In this document: positions 1 through 11,559 of the stretch, piece by piece | Numbering within the stretch: the first letter of the stretch is position 1 | Layout of the letters: every line of letters begins with the position of its first letter | NCBI GenBank assembly: GCA_028023455.1 | Contig: JAQFVV010006208.1 | Location: 7,734,963-7,798,962 of the forward strand | Direction of reading: 5' to 3' | Source: Epiperipatus broadwayi | Taxonomy: Eukaryota; Onychophora; Udeonychophora; Euonychophora; Peripatidae | Length of the DNA: 64,000 bases | Program-made: the position numbers and the translations under genes | The notes under the pieces: model-generated | Databases searched by the model: none | The model's input: the letters and a program-made list of their open reading frames with translations, nothing else | What the model was told of the DNA's origin: nothing

Positions 1-415
1 AGCATTGACTATAATCTGAAAATAAACCAAAACTACTTCTGAACTTGAATTACACAGAAATATAAAATAAACCATATTAATTACAATTCAGAAAATTTTA
101 AACTTTTTTAAAAATAAAATCTGTTTTAATCTCACTAAAATAATTTGCTTTTAAAATTTAAGCTTTTTTTTTTTTTAAAGAAAACTTTTTTTTTTTTAAA
201 TATTCTGGGGGGGGGGGGTACCTCATTGCCATTTTCCTATACTAATGCTTTTAAATAGTGATTTCCTTTTTTGCTCAACTCTTTTCAAGCATCATTGCTT
301 TTCTCTTTAAATTGGAGATTAAAAACTAACGAAATCATAATTTATTAGATAGCTGAAATAAAACTTGATATAATATGAAGTTTATAGTTAAGAGTGTTTC
401 TTTACGCAATCTTAC

Positions 416-502
416 CTTCTTCCCTACTAATATTAGGCTTGTACCAATACTTTGAAGTGTCCTTCACAAAGACAGGATGGTGGTGAATGACTTCCATTGG
501 TT
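416..502 (-). CDS. tns: tensin exon opening the SH2 domain
   Basis: Internal coding exon of a tensin, a focal-adhesion adaptor linking actin and integrin tails. Read on the minus strand it has a TTTTTTTAG acceptor, 87 coding bases and a GTAAG donor. The translation contains FVKDTSKYWYKPNISREE, which closely matches the stretch that begins the SH2 domain in animal tensins (DTSK-[FY]-WYKP-x-[IL]-SR). The first codon is split (G from the previous exon plus AA), and the exon leaves one base for the next. The rest of the SH2 domain and the PTB domain must lie left of the window. This exon is the firmest basis for the gene identification. Confidence 0.9.
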
Positions 503-503
503 C

Positions 504-1420
504 TAAAAAAAAAAAAAAATTAGAAGAAACCATTAGTTGACTAAGGGGTGAAAATATCAGTAATGATAATAAATTTAAATTTTATTTCATTTACTTACAT
601 CCACACAATATACACAGCCACAAAATAAACAATTAGCCTATCAAGATAATTTAAATCCTGATTTAGATAAAAATATAAATATTTTTATTTGCCTATTCAG
701 AAAATAATGGGCAGTGAATGAGAAGCTAATCTTCACATATAGCTTTGGCCAATTGTATAATTAATATTCACTAAATTAAATTAATATACAATTAAAAAAA
801 AATCCTGCTTTTACTTTTCACGGCATGATTTTTTTTATAGATGTTAAAATTAAGTAAATCAAAAATATTTTTAAAAGTTTCACAGACAAACTAAACAAAA
901 GAATTTACATTTTATATATAATGGAATAAACTAAAACAAACAAAATTGGTTCTAGAATCTCCTTTACTGTAGCATCCATTCCATCTTGCATATACCAAAA
1001 TATACGAGCGGGTTTAGTTATAATCCTTTCCACATTCCACAATCTAGAACAAAGTAACCATTCGCCATAGCTATTTAAACATGAAAAATAATATAAAATC
1101 AAAACTATAAAATTAATTTAACTTTTATATACTGTATACAGAAATTTAAAACATAAACAATCTTTCCTTAGTGACAACTATAATCAAACCATTCTATAAT
1201 AAGAAATCCTACACACATAAACTTTCTTAATGTCTATATTTAATTAGTTTTCTTATTCTATTTCCCTGGGTTTAAGTGAAAATTGCATATTTATGTACTT
1301 TAAAAATAATTTCACTGCTAAAACACATAAGCAAATATTACCAAATTCACCACTTCCTTTATTTTACTGTAATATCTTATATAAATGCAATTTATCCATT
1401 CTCCTTTTTGATTTTTTTCA
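504..1420. other. AT-rich intron, nothing recognised
   Basis: Tensin intron between the SH2 exon and the next exon upstream in the gene. It has A/T homopolymers and scattered stops in all frames. No repeat family, splice-site pair or RNA gene is visible. Confidence 0.5.
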
Positions 1421-1532
1421 TTTTTTTTCATATGTCATAGCATCGTCCGGGAGGCAACCCCGCAACAACCGTCTGCAAACAACTGCTTGCTTGCAAGGCA
1501 GCTGCACTGACATCTTGGCTAACAACGCTTGA
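1421..1532 (-). mobile_element. tRNA-derived SINE copy 1
   Basis: The minus strand reads from GCGTTGTTAGCC through a tRNA-like head, a GGTTGC/GGGTTGC B-box region and GATGCTATGACATATG to an A-rich tail. The same layout recurs nine more times in the window. The A box is of the tRNA-Ser/Leu kind (TGGCCGAGNGGT in better copies). This copy abuts the minus half of an inverted motif pair at 1.56-1.84 kb. Confidence 0.8.
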
Positions 1533-1554
1533 CTTATCCATTCTACTTTGAACA

Positions 1555-1845
1555 AATTATAGCAAAAACCTTTTATTGAACATATATGCATACACAATCT
1601 TACATTTCAACTGTCTTGCAGTCTTCTTCAGAGCTATGATATAATGAACAAAATAATATAAAATACATATAATGTTTATATTTTTTTATGGTATTATTTA
1701 TATAGTTATGTATTTTATATTATTTTGGTCATTATATTATAGCTCTGAAGAAGACTGCAAGACAGTCGAAATGTAAGATTGTGAGTGTATATATGTACAA
1801 TAAAAGGTTTTTGCTAAAAAAGTGTTCAAGGTAGAGTGGATAATT
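1555..1845. repeat. inverted repeat with CTGAAGA-hairpin-GAAA motifs
   Basis: The arms at about 1555-1665 and 1728-1840 are reverse complements: AATAAAAGGTTTTTGC, then a TGTAAGATTGTG block, then the CTGAAGA motif. Each arm carries GCTCTGAAGAAGACTGC followed by CAGTC and GAAA (or TTGAAA). The same block occurs at 62.72-62.80 kb. It resembles the end of a retroelement, but no coding part is attached. Confidence 0.7.
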
Positions 1846-2170
1846 TGCATTTACATAAGCAAATAATTGAATTTTGCAAACTATAATATAATTTAAGGCT
1901 GACCAAAACACAAAGACGTCTAAAACATTACACCTCCATACATGCTGCTTTGGACAAACAGTATTCCTCATATTCATTACAGTATTTCATTTGTCATAGC
2001 ATTTCTTCATTATAAAATTGTTTTTTTATTGAAGCATACTCTAAAATATATATAAATTCAGTAAATATCATTATCAGATCACTAATTAGAAATTACACAC
2101 ACACTCATATATATATATATGCAGTAAGATGTCAATTATCACAACATTAATCATTCTAAACATCTAAACA

Positions 2171-2498
2171 TCACATGATCACCATTTCCTATGCTTGCTC
2201 ATAACTGTTATTAAAACAGGCAAAACTCTCCATACAGTAGTGCCACCCTGTGCCAATCAGAGTAATCAATGGATGCCAGAAGGCTTGTGCATAAAATCCC
2301 TATCTAGGGTATGGGAAGGCACTAGATAGGGATTTTATGCACAAGCCTTCTGGCATCCATTGATTACTCTGGCTTGCACTGAGTGGCACTACCGTATGGA
2401 GAGTTTTACTAGATAGGGATTTTATGCACAAGCCTTCTGGCATCCATTGATTACTCTGGCTTGCACTGAGTGGCACTACTGCATGGAGAGTTTTGCCT
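2171..2498. repeat. fold-back family A, copy a, right arm duplicated
   Basis: The left arm starts TCACATGATCACCATTTCC and contains AAAACTCTCCATACAGTAG. The right arm is its complement and appears twice in tandem (about 2321-2408 and 2409-2495, 88-base period). This copy lacks the central region that holds the hammerhead-like segment in longer copies. Confidence 0.8.
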
Positions 2499-2509
2499 AT
2501 TTATTAATT

Positions 2510-3120
2510 ATTCTACCAGTCAATTATCCAATTCTCTTTCCCAATTACAATATTATTTATCTTGATTAATGCATTTATTTCCAAGAAGGTTGATATTTAG
2601 TTGAGAAAAATAATTGTAGTTTTAGAAAAATTACCATAATATGTTAGAGAACTGACGATGTTTAAGAGCAAGATTTATTATTAAACTTGATTTGAAAAAT
2701 ATACATTCTCTATACAAAAGTAATAATAATAAAGTTAATTTTTCTTTTCCTTTAAAAAGACAACACATTTAATTATTGACATGCAAAAATGAAGATATCC
2801 CCTTTAAACCCTAATACAATATTTGAAAAGTATATATTACTTGAAACTTCCTATTTCCATTAGTAGATTTTAATAGTCAAAAAATAATCTTCCACAAGTA
2901 GGAATTTCATTTGCTTTTGTTGATTGAGATGTTAAAAAATTGAATTTCTTTACAACCATTTGGCTTCGTGTTTAATTCTGAGAATACACATCAAACTCCA
3001 GATGTGATTTAAGTGTATATTTATTTCTTCTAAACATTCTGACTATTATTTAATCAATTGGTATATATTTTTTAAATAATATTTGTATCAATCTTAATCT
3101 TGATTCCAATTTGGTTACAT
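2510..3120. other. AT-rich intron, nothing recognised
   Basis: No gene, splice-site pair or recognisable repeat was seen. All frames are closed by frequent stops. Confidence 0.45.
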
Positions 3121-3128
3121 AACACATG

Positions 3129-3363
3129 GGCAAAACTCTCCATATAGTAGCACCATTCAGTGCAAACCAGAGTAATCAATAGATGCAGGATGGTTTATGC
3201 ATAAAACCCCTATGTAATGCCTACTCATCCAATATTCCCAGACTAGTTTCTAGCTTGTAACACAAACCTTCTGCATCCATTGATTACTCTGGCTTGCACT
3301 GGGTGGCGCTACTGTATGGAGAGTTTTGCCTCTATATAAGCATAAAGAATGGTGATCATGTGA
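3129..3363. repeat. fold-back family A, copy b
   Basis: The terminal GGCAAAACTCTCCATA and TATGGAGAGTTTTGCC face each other, and ATGGTGATCATGTGA marks the outer right end. The centre keeps CCAGACTAGTTTCTAGCTTGT, half of the hammerhead-like segment, but the CTGATGA half is lost. Confidence 0.8.
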
Positions 3364-3727
3364 TTTTTGGTTACATAATCTCTGTATATCTATTTTATTA
3401 AATTTGCCTATCTTATAAATAGCTAAAGATGAATAATGGCAATAATAATTTATATATGATGATGATCGGGCTCATAAGTTTTCCAAAAGTAAATTGCCGC
3501 TTTAGAAGTTTTGGCACCTTAAAGTTTCATTTTTTAATTGAAATTACAAAAACAAATTAAAATTCCTTTTGGGAAAATTTATAATTACTTTAACCTTCAG
3601 TGCTAGGTTATAAATCATTATCATCATCATCATTGTAGATATTTGGCTAATATTCTTAAATTTAATAATTTTTTTAATTCCAATTTTTATTAATCATTTT
3701 TTAATTTAAATAAATAAAAAAAATTAC

Positions 3728-3879
3728 CTGTAAGGGAAGTCAAACTTGAGCGTCGCGACTGACCATAGTATATACTAGGGGAACTTTGGCCATTGACTGT
3801 TTGCTGTGGTGACTCATCTTGATGAGTTATCAATCCTGTTCGAAGAGCTTGAATATTCTGAGGAGTTGGACTCTGCTCC
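3728..3879 (-). CDS. tns: tensin exon, Ser/Gln/Pro-rich linker before SH2
   Basis: On the minus strand it has a TTTTTCAG acceptor and a GTAATT donor. Fifty full codons are flanked by split codons whose phases agree with both neighbours (AG+G gives Arg at the front, G+AA gives Glu at the back). The peptide is rich in Ser, Gln and Pro (EQSPTPQNIQALRTG... and ...YYGQSRRSSLTSLT). It contains an RRSS phosphorylation-type motif, as expected for the disordered region that precedes the tensin SH2 domain. The identification rests mainly on phase continuity with the SH2 exon. Confidence 0.82.
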
Positions 3880-4198
3880 CTGAAAAATTAAAGAGTGAAA
3901 TAGACATCTAAATACTTTGATTTTAATATAATTTTAAATTACAACCAAGTATTTGAAAGCATATATATATATTGGAAAAGTATACTTTCACTGAATGGCT
4001 GCTTTCACATTATCTGTAAATCTGATAAATTGAATTTTCCTTGACTTAATATTAACTTCCCCATAATCCCAACAAGATTCATTTATCTCTTCTTCTAAAT
4101 AAATATTAAATAAACTGGCGATGAAGAATAACTTTATCTTCATCTTCAGTTTACTGAATAGTTATATTGTATATCTACCTATGCAAACTTTAAATTAA

Positions 4199-4345
4199 AC
4201 ATAGCTCAATAGTGTATATAAAGGAAGTAATTCACTACGCCCCTCGCCATAAATTAAATGCACTCTAAATGATGAACAACGAATCTCATTTAGAGTGCAT
4301 TTAATTCATGGTCGGGGGGGGGGGGTATACACACTGAGCTATGTT
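4199..4345. repeat. hairpin with poly-G
   Basis: ACATAGCTCAATAGTGTATA faces its complement at 4325-4345, with AAATGCACTCTAAATGA inverted inside. A run of about 13 G lies in the right arm. Origin unknown. Confidence 0.7.
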
Positions 4346-4359
4346 TAATTTAAATTGTG

Positions 4360-5170
4360 AGTCCCTCTATCGGCAAAATAATATTGCTGGACTGAAATTT
4401 TAAGGTGCATTCGTTAGAAGTTAAAGCCTATTTAAGTATTTACATATACTTCCTGTGCGCTCAATTAAATATAATTACAACTGTACAATAGTTTATAGAT
4501 TTTCCAATATTAAGATCACAACATTACATCACTGTAAATCACAAGATTTTGCAAAGGTTAATTAGTAAAGGAAATAGTGGACTTAAACAATGAAGAGAAC
4601 AACTTCATGCTCCCAAATCAGACTGGCCTATATAAGTAGAAATTTAGGTTAAAGATAAGACGGCTGCTTTTATTATTATAAAAGTCACTATCTTATGTCA
4701 TGGCTTGTGAGGTCCCTAAATAATATTGCTTGACTATTAGAAATTTTAAGGCGCATTTGTTACAGGTTAAGTATTTACATATACTTCCTGTGCACTCAAA
4801 ATATAATTACAACTCTACAATAGTTTATAGATTTTCCAGTATTAAGATCACATCATTAACTCGCTGTAAATTGCAAGATTTCGCAAAGGTCAAATAGTAA
4901 AGGAAATAGTGGATTTAAACAATGAAGAGAACAACTTCATGCTCCCAAATCAGACTGGCCTATATAAGTAGAAATTTAGGTTAAAGATAAGACGACTGCT
5001 TTTATCTTTATAAAAGTCACTATCTTGTGTTGTGGTTTGTGAGGTCCCTCTATCGGCAAAATAATATTGCTTATTAGAAATTTTAAGGCGCATTCGTTAC
5101 AGGTTAAAGCCTGTTTAAGTATTTACATATACTTCCTGTGCGCTCAATAAAATATAGTTACAACTCTATA
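4360..5170. repeat. tandem repeat, period about 350 bases, 2.3 units
   Basis: GTCCCTCTATCGGCAAAATA, the CTTCCTGTGCGCTCAA block, the AATGAAGAGAACAACTTCATG palindrome and the GAGGTCCCT boundary recur with junctions near 4711 and 5041. The last unit is partial. A diverged copy lies at about 46990-47225. Confidence 0.75.
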
Positions 5171-5244
5171 TTAAATCTTAGTACGATCAATGTGTTAAAA
5201 ATGAGATTCTTTCTGCAGCCTTATAATTGATTATGAGTTTAAAA

Positions 5245-6130
5245 TCTCTTAAGTGCCATGTTCCATCTGGCGGATGCATTAATTTCACTCTGATTTCACT
5301 CTGAATTACCAACAATGTCGACAAAGGTATGCTTGCAAGCATCAGAGGTACCAAGAATAAGGGATTCATTCTATTTTTGAGTGTTCAACATTTAAAGTGC
5401 TTTTAATTCACAATCCGGAGGGTGATTTCCTCCCTTTGTTTACATATCTAACCATGCAAACTTTTAAACATAGATCAATGATACATGTAAACAAAGGGAG
5501 TTAATCACCTGGCCCCAGGCTGTGACTTAAAAGCACTCTAAATGTTAAAAAAAGGATGAAGACTAGAATGAACTTACCTACTCTTGATAGCTCTGATGAT
5601 TACTTTGTCACATATGTAGATAATTCGGAATAAAATTAGTTTATCAACCAGATATTAAGAGTTATTAAACTCATAACTAATGCTATATATAGAGCTCGCA
5701 AAATAAATTAAATTAGGTCATGTGACATCTGACTTAATTTTTTTGTAATAGTCATAACTAATTATACAAGACTAGAGACAGCATTTCACTTTTAACACCT
5801 TGATTGTAATAATTAAACAAGATTTTATATGTTGATATTTAATTTAAAGTTTACATATAAAATCTTGTTTGATTATTACTATCAACATGTTAAAAGTGAA
5901 ATGCTGTCTCCATCCTTGTATTATTAATTAGGAGTTTAATAAGTGCCATATTCCATCTGGTTGATACATTAATTACCAACAATGTCGACAAAGGTATGCT
6001 TATAATCATCAAGGCTACCAAAAATAGGTGGATTCATTCTGTTAAATTGATCCGTTGTTCAACAGTTAGTGTTTTTAAATCATACTCTGGGGGAGGGTGA
6101 TTTACCTCCTTTGTTTATATATCTAATTAT
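5245..6130. repeat. direct repeat pair flanking two hairpins
   Basis: About 200 bases at 5245-5460 recur at 5935-6130: AAGTGCCAT...TTCCATCTGG, then AATGTCGACAAAGGTATGCTT, then GGATTCATTCT, then GGGTGATTT. Between them are a hairpin at 5387-5546 (arms starting AACATTTAAAGTGCTTTTAA) and another at about 5751-5931 (arms GACAGCATTTCACTTTTAAC). The short frames inside do not match any protein I recognise. Confidence 0.65.
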
Positions 6131-6134
6131 GCCT

Positions 6135-7340
6135 AACTCCTTTTTCTGATTTTAGAAAGTGGTTTTATTATTTATAATTAAAATACTTTTTTATCAATAT
6201 AGAAGTAAGACGTGATAAACTTTCTTTATTACTTTAAGATAATAAACTAAACTCCAGTAGCCATGAATATGGGACTATAAACTGTCCTGAAAGCACTTGG
6301 CAGTAACTTTTGGATAATATTACTTATTTTTAGCAGCTTCATTATCTGTGCACAAAGCATATATATATATATTGATTTCAAACCTAATGAAGTAAAGCCT
6401 TAACTATTTCAATAATGACAAAATATTAAAAATAAATTGTCAAATACAATTACAAGCAAATTTACTAACTAATATACAGTAATGCAAAATAAAACATCTA
6501 CTTAATTAACGTTTTATTCCCATATCATATTAAAAACACTGCAGTTAAATATAAATAATAAAATGGATGTACTTATATTTTCAAGAATAAGTTCAAATCT
6601 GCTATCAGGAAAACACTAGATAATATTGTGTCTGACCTATTATATACTTCAGGACAGCAAAATAACCAAAGTTAGAGTCCCAAAGACTTTTTCAAATTTC
6701 TTTTAATATAGATGGAAAACTAATAATGCAGCATTTTGTGGTTCCTAAACCTTTGTGAATTAGTGTTTTTTATAGATTGAGAACAATTCAACTATATACT
6801 ACTTACTCTTTTCACATTGTTTTTAAAACATTTGGATGTTCCTAGAAACATCACACATGCAATGCATAATATGGGCATAATTTTAATATATTACAGACAC
6901 ACCAAAATCTTTTTTTTTAAAAAAAAAATGTAAATATTACAAACTTCCTACTGGCTGAATTAGCGATGTATATTTGTTCATCCCCCCCCCCCCCAACTTA
7001 TTTGGTGTTTAAAAGTTCTCACATTGCTACATACTGTAGCAATCCTGTTTTTCTCCTAAGGAAACATTAAAAATATAAATATGGCACTCACATCAATTAG
7101 GTTTCTAATTTACAAATATTTATGGTATTGAATTTATTACTTTTTTAATGTATGAGTATAAAAAATTAAATGTTACTTTAAATAAGATCAAAATAGATTA
7201 ACGCAACTTAAATTAGATGAAAATAAATGTTATATCCAATCACTGTGTGCTTTTCATACAATATGGCAGCTATAGTAAAACATAGGGTAACTTCTTATAT
7301 TTATTTAAATAAAAACGTAACAGTTGCTAACATTATAAAG
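6135..7340. other. AT-rich intron, nothing recognised
   Basis: It holds a 13-C run near 6981, (AT)n near 6360 and poly-A/T runs. No coding, splice or repeat signal was recognised. Confidence 0.45.
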
Positions 7341-7344
7341 CCTG

Positions 7345-7520
7345 GTAATCTTGAAAAGATTATAAAAGACCTAGAAAGAGACCGCATGTGAGATGGATGA
7401 AATAAGAAAATGTGTTGGGATGATGTGGAGAAAAGAGGCTAGCGATCAGAGAACATGGATTAAACTTATAGAGACCTTCATCCTGCAGTGGACTGGTAAC
7501 GGTTGAAAATGATGATGATG
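7345..7520 (+). pseudogene. LINE 3' end (reverse transcriptase tail)
   Basis: The plus strand encodes RPRKRPHVRWMDEIRKC, then MMWRKEA, then ETFILQWTGNG and a stop, with frame breaks. This is the C-terminal tail typical of LINE open reading frames (arginine-rich, WMDEIRK, RxxW, FILQW). It ends in a GATGATGATGG microsatellite-like tail. A sister copy in the opposite direction lies at 9.9 kb. Confidence 0.7.
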
Positions 7521-7605
7521 GATATTGAAAATTCCTTGGGCATTTTATTAATTTTGTCCAGATGTTGAAAAGTTTCCTAATCATAGGCATTGAATTAACA
7601 GTATT

Positions 7606-7684
7606 CTTTTTTTTTTTCATATGTCAAAGCGTTGCCAGCTGCTTGGAAGACAGCTATGCTAACCGCTAGGCCATCAACACTTGA
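7606..7684 (-). mobile_element. tRNA-derived SINE copy 2, internally deleted
   Basis: It starts (minus strand) TCAAGTGTTGATGGCC and ends with an A tail. The middle is shortened. It is flanked by GAATTAACAGTATTCT (about 7592-7607) and GAATTAACAGAATTCT (about 7687-7702), a 16-base target duplication with one mismatch. Confidence 0.8.
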
Positions 7685-7704
7685 CAGAATTAACAGAATT
7701 CTTT

Positions 7705-7970
7705 CTGCCTGTCCATTAAAGTATGAGGATTGTCTATCTTAATATATATCTGAGCATTTATAGTATATATGTGTGGGAGATGATAATCTGGACCAACTGA
7801 TGATTGCTGGTTTAGCATGAAATACATATATTGGTGATTATTTATCTTTTCAGCATATATGTGCTTGAGTGTATCAGTGTTATTAGATAGAGTGGAGAGT
7901 GATGGATCATCTGAAAGTCTGTGCTCATATACCCTGCATTACATATATAGACACAGGTATATAATAAGCC
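7705..7970 (+). mobile_element. family H element (hammerhead-bearing), partial
   Basis: It runs CCTGTCCATTAAAGTATGA, the CTATCTTAATAT block, a TATATATGTGTGGGAGATGA block, the ribozyme-like segment and a 3' block with GTATCAGTGTTATTAGATA and GAAAGTCTG. Its left end meets the duplicated target of SINE copy 2. Confidence 0.75.
7793..7834 (+). ncRNA. hammerhead-like ribozyme segment, family H
   Basis: CCAA-CTGATGA (7797-7803), a 15-base stem-loop (TTGCT...AGCAT), GAAA (7819-7822), then ATACATAT and ATTGG. Invariant core positions are intact. The first pair of stem II is U/U, and stem III is 3 bp plus a C/A mismatch. CCAA pairs with TTGG to close stem I. Activity is not established. Confidence 0.6.
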
Positions 7971-8280
7971 TGTGTTTCAGTTATTACTTATTAATACAAT
8001 TTTAACTGCATCTCTTGTTCTACAATTCAAACTGTCACTAAAGTCAATGATTTTGGTCTATTAGATGTCTTTTTATTAAAATATCTTTTAATAATCTATT
8101 TCTTTTAGAAATTAAGATAATTGTTTTACTGTCATTGCATTGTGACTTTTTTTCCCTGCAGGAATTACAAGGTTTAAAGAAAATCTACAGGTTATTTATT
8201 TTTTCTCATCACAAAGTACATTGCACTTATTAATTCTCTCAAGAATTAAAACCTCCATTCTAAATTTTTCCATTCATTAT

Positions 8281-8382
8281 CTTTTTTTTTTTTTTTAATG
8301 TGTCAAAGCGTCAGCCGGGAAGCGATCCCCGGGACAACTCTTGTAAGGCAACTGTGCTAACCACTCGGCCACCAACGCTTGA
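8281..8382 (-). mobile_element. tRNA-derived SINE copy 3
   Basis: The minus strand begins TCAAGCGTTGGTGGCCGAGT (good Ser/Leu-type A box), continues GGTTAGCACAGTTGCC and the B-box region, and ends GCTTTGACACATT plus an A tail. ATTATCT on both sides may be the target duplication. Confidence 0.8.
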
Positions 8383-8854
8383 AGAAATTATCTTATATTA
8401 TACTGAAATACATTTATCATTTAATGCTTATTCTTTTACGTTTTTTAAACAATAACTTTGCATTCTTTAATAACTGGTTAATTTCTACAAAGACGTCTAT
8501 TTAAATACAATTATAAGAGTAAATAAGATTCTTCAATGTTATCAGTGCTTTTAAAGCACGAGGGTTTATTTAGTCACGTTTTCAATCCTAGTGAAATAAA
8601 AATAGTTTGTAATGAACGCTATGATAGAAAACGTAAAAATAAAGACGACTGTTTTATCGTTAATTGTAACTTTGAAACGAATAGGAAGTCTAATAATATT
8701 CAGTTGAGTACTGTTTAGAATATGCGCAATTAGACTGATGATTTCGTAACTTCCGTGTTGAAATTTGATGTGTATAACTTGGTTTTGATAAGAGTATTCA
8801 ACACCGAAAATGCATTTAGGTTATATTGCTATCAACTACTATTTATTTCATGGA

Positions 8855-9000
8855 GGCAAAATTCTCCACACGGTAGCGCCACTCAATGCAAGTCAGAGTA
8901 ATCAATAAATGCAGGAAGATTTTTGCATAAAATCCCTATCTAGTGCCTACTCATTCTAGTTTCTAGCTTGTGGCTTCCTGCATCCATTGATTACTCTAGC
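8855..9000. repeat. fold-back family A, copy c, truncated
   Basis: The left arm GGCAAAATTCTCCACACGGT runs to GCCTACTCATTCTAGTTTCTAGCTTGTGG. The right arm stops after TTGATTACTCTAG. The ribozyme-like half is reduced. Confidence 0.75.
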
Positions 9001-9268
9001 AAATTTTGTAACTTAACAATAATCTAAACATTTATGTAGAGATGGGAGGATGAGTATTAAATATTTATTTTTGGAGAATGGGTGAAATTCAAATGTAATG
9101 AGAGCGAAAAAGTAGAGATTTTTTTGATATTTTGTTAATGTCTTTGTAACAAAATAGGGGAATATGAAATCAGTACAGTGAATCTATCGAAACAGTTTTT
9201 ATTAACCTTTTAAAAGAAATGAACCAGGGCCAGAGAAATAATTGGGTAATAATGAATAAAGGGTAGTA

Positions 9269-9509
9269 TCACATGATCACCATTTCTTATGCTTGCTCGT
9301 AACATATTAAAACAGGCAAAACTCTCCATACAGTAGTACCACCACTCAGTGGAAGGCTCTTCACTGATGAGAGCCACATGCTAGAACCTAGTCTGGGATA
9401 TTGGATGAGTAGGCACTAGATAAGGATTTTATGCACAAGCCTTCTGGCATCCATTGATTATTCTGGCTTGCACTGAATGGCACTACTATATGGAGAGTTT
9501 TGCCTGTTT
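9269..9509. repeat. fold-back family A, copy d
   Basis: It runs from TCACATGATCACCATTTCTT to GGAGAGTTTTGCCTGTTT. Near 9357-9405 is TTCACTGATGAGAGCC... followed by GCTAGAACCTAGTCTGGGA. The CTGATGA half is intact but GAAA has become GAAC, so this ribozyme-like copy looks dead. Confidence 0.78.
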
Positions 9510-9904
9510 GAATAAAAAGTAGATAAGTTTATTAGGATGTATAAGGAGTTTGGAGGGAAAGGATCTTCCATTTAACTAATGTAAGTTTATGAGCATATCC
9601 CTAAACAACAAAAACTTCTGGCTTTATTTAAAGAGCAGCCATTCTACATCACGATTTATCAATATGCAAGGCCTGGGACATGGCTTCAGCTCTATCACTT
9701 CAGGGGCTGGAATTTTATAACAATTCCTGAACAATAAATCATTGAACTGTTGGTAGTGGTTGATTCTGGACTTCAAGGTCCACAAATTATGACTCCAACT
9801 CAGTATTTGAACTACTTATAATTTCTGGGCTGATTATTTTTATTAAATTAAATGGAGAGATATAATGTACTAATAATAAAACTCATTATGCAGATTTTAT
9901 AATC

Positions 9905-10140
9905 ATCATCATCAACCATTATCAATCTACTGCAGGATGAAGGTCTCTCCAAGTTCAACCCGTGTCCGATATTTAGCTTCTCTTCTCCACATCACCCCTG
10001 CACACTTTCTTATTTCATCCATCCATTTCACATGTGGTCTCTTTCTGGGTCTTTTTACAATCTCTTTGAATCCAGTTTGAGATTTCAATTGTTCATCTAT
10101 TATCATCTCTTCTAGCAATATGTCCAGCCCAACTCCAGTC
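9905..10140 (-). pseudogene. LINE 3' end (reverse transcriptase tail)
   Basis: The minus-strand frame contains KRPRKRPHVKWMDEIRKC, then GVMWRREAKYRTRVELGETF and ILQ. It is the same family as 7.35 kb and ends on a CATCATCATC (ATG-type) tail. Only the extreme C-terminus and 3' end are present, typical of 5'-truncated LINE insertions. Confidence 0.72.
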
Positions 10141-10904
10141 TTTTAATTTTTTTTATGTAAAAACTAATGATATGTATAATAACACTCCATCCCTCTTCTT
10201 ATTTAAAGGCCATTTGGTTTCAAGGTTTCATGGGAATGTTTGAATCTGGGAGAAATAGTGAATTTATATATAATACGCAATTTTAATGCACACGCATCAT
10301 ACAATTTAATTTAAAAATAAATAATATTAAGATATCAACAAAAATAATTAATAGAAAAGAATTATTAATAAAATGAGACTACAACCTCATGTGAATAAAC
10401 GTAAGGTGTTTGTTCAACATATGCTATTTTTCTTTCACTATTAAACCAATCATTTCCATTTTATTAATTTCCATATTTGCATCAGTATTATAGTTGCATT
10501 ATGGGATAACTTTAAATAAAGTTTTTCATTTAATAATTCACAGCATTGATATGGAGAATGGCTGAATGCAAAACGAAATAGATAATTGATTCAGGATGCG
10601 GCTTATATAGGTTAGAATATATACACACACACACACACAAATTATAAATTCAAATTTATGAATTTCTAATTTTTTTTCAAATAGAGATTTATTGAAACAA
10701 TGAGTTATGAGCTTGCAGATAAGTGAAAGAGAAGTGCAGGCGGTCCTCAACTTTCATACATTCTACTTTCGTAAAATTGCTATTTTGTATGAAGAGCAAA
10801 AGAAAAAAACAAGCAGGTGATGTAACTTTTTTTAATCAAGAAAACACCAAATATTAATCAATAAAATAATATTTAAATACAAGTATATTATATATACTTT
10901 TAAG

Positions 10905-11285
10905 CTAGATGTTATTAGAGGGGATTTAAACCCAGACTCTCAAGTTCTCTTTAGACATTCATTTCATCCTATACAACTGACACATATAACCATGCGAAAA
11001 AGATAAATGTCCAAAATACATATTTCATGCTGAACCAGCACTCATGTCAGATCATCTCCCACATACATATATATATAACCAGTGCTCGGTTTATATTAAG
11101 ATAGCAAATCTTCAAACTTTAATAACAGTCTTTAGTCTTCTCCACTCTCCAGCCATCCATATTATTGAAAATCTGATGATGGTTCAAAATTTTTGTTTGC
11201 TGATTTTGTTGTTATACCCATGTTGACCATAAGACATTCTGACCCATCATATGCAGGATCTTAAGCTCATTTAAATACACAGAAG
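10905..11285 (-). mobile_element. family H element, minus copy
   Basis: In plus-strand order it reads GATGTTATTAGAGGGGATTT, then AACCCAGACTCTCAAG, the remnant ribozyme segment (10995-11060), ATTAAGATAGCAAATCTTCA and ATTGAAAATCTGATGATGG, up to GACCATAAGACATTCTGA. The core reads CTGACATGAGTGCTGG, so part of CCAACTGATGA has been lost. Confidence 0.75.
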
Positions 11286-11329
11286 AGGGATGGGTAGAAT
11301 ACAGGCTGAATACGTAATATTTAAATACA

Positions 11330-11545
11330 TTATATATATATTTAAGCTAGATGTAATTAGAGGGGATTTGAACCCAGACTTTCAAGTTCCCTTTAGTCAT
11401 CCCCTCCATCTTATATTGGAGATCATTTATCTTATTTGCATGTATGTGGTCATGTGTGTTGGTTGTATAATATGGAGTAGATGATCCAAGGGAGCTTGAA
11501 AGTTTGAATCAAATCCTCTCTAATTTCATCTAGATTAACAGTATA
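11330..11545. mobile_element. family H, truncated inverted pair
   Basis: The 3' block (TTTAAGCTAGATGTAATTAG...AACCCAGACTTTCAAG) is joined head-to-head with a plus-strand copy starting at ATTGGAGATCATTTATC and ending CTAATTTCATCTAGATTA. The ribozyme core is deleted at the joint. Confidence 0.7.
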
Positions 11546-11559
11546 TATAATATACTTGT

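Noticed and set aside
4300-4325. G-quadruplex at the 13-G run (also C runs at 6981 and 19447)
   Set aside because: Single homopolymer runs do not give the four spaced G tracts needed. Most likely simple repeats.
8536-8718. 60-codon plus-strand frame as a gene
   Set aside because: No motif, no start context, no conservation evidence and no splice sites.
10995-11060. Active hammerhead at this family H copy
   Set aside because: The core reads CTGACATGAG because part of CCAACTGATGA is deleted; only stem II and a GAAA remain.
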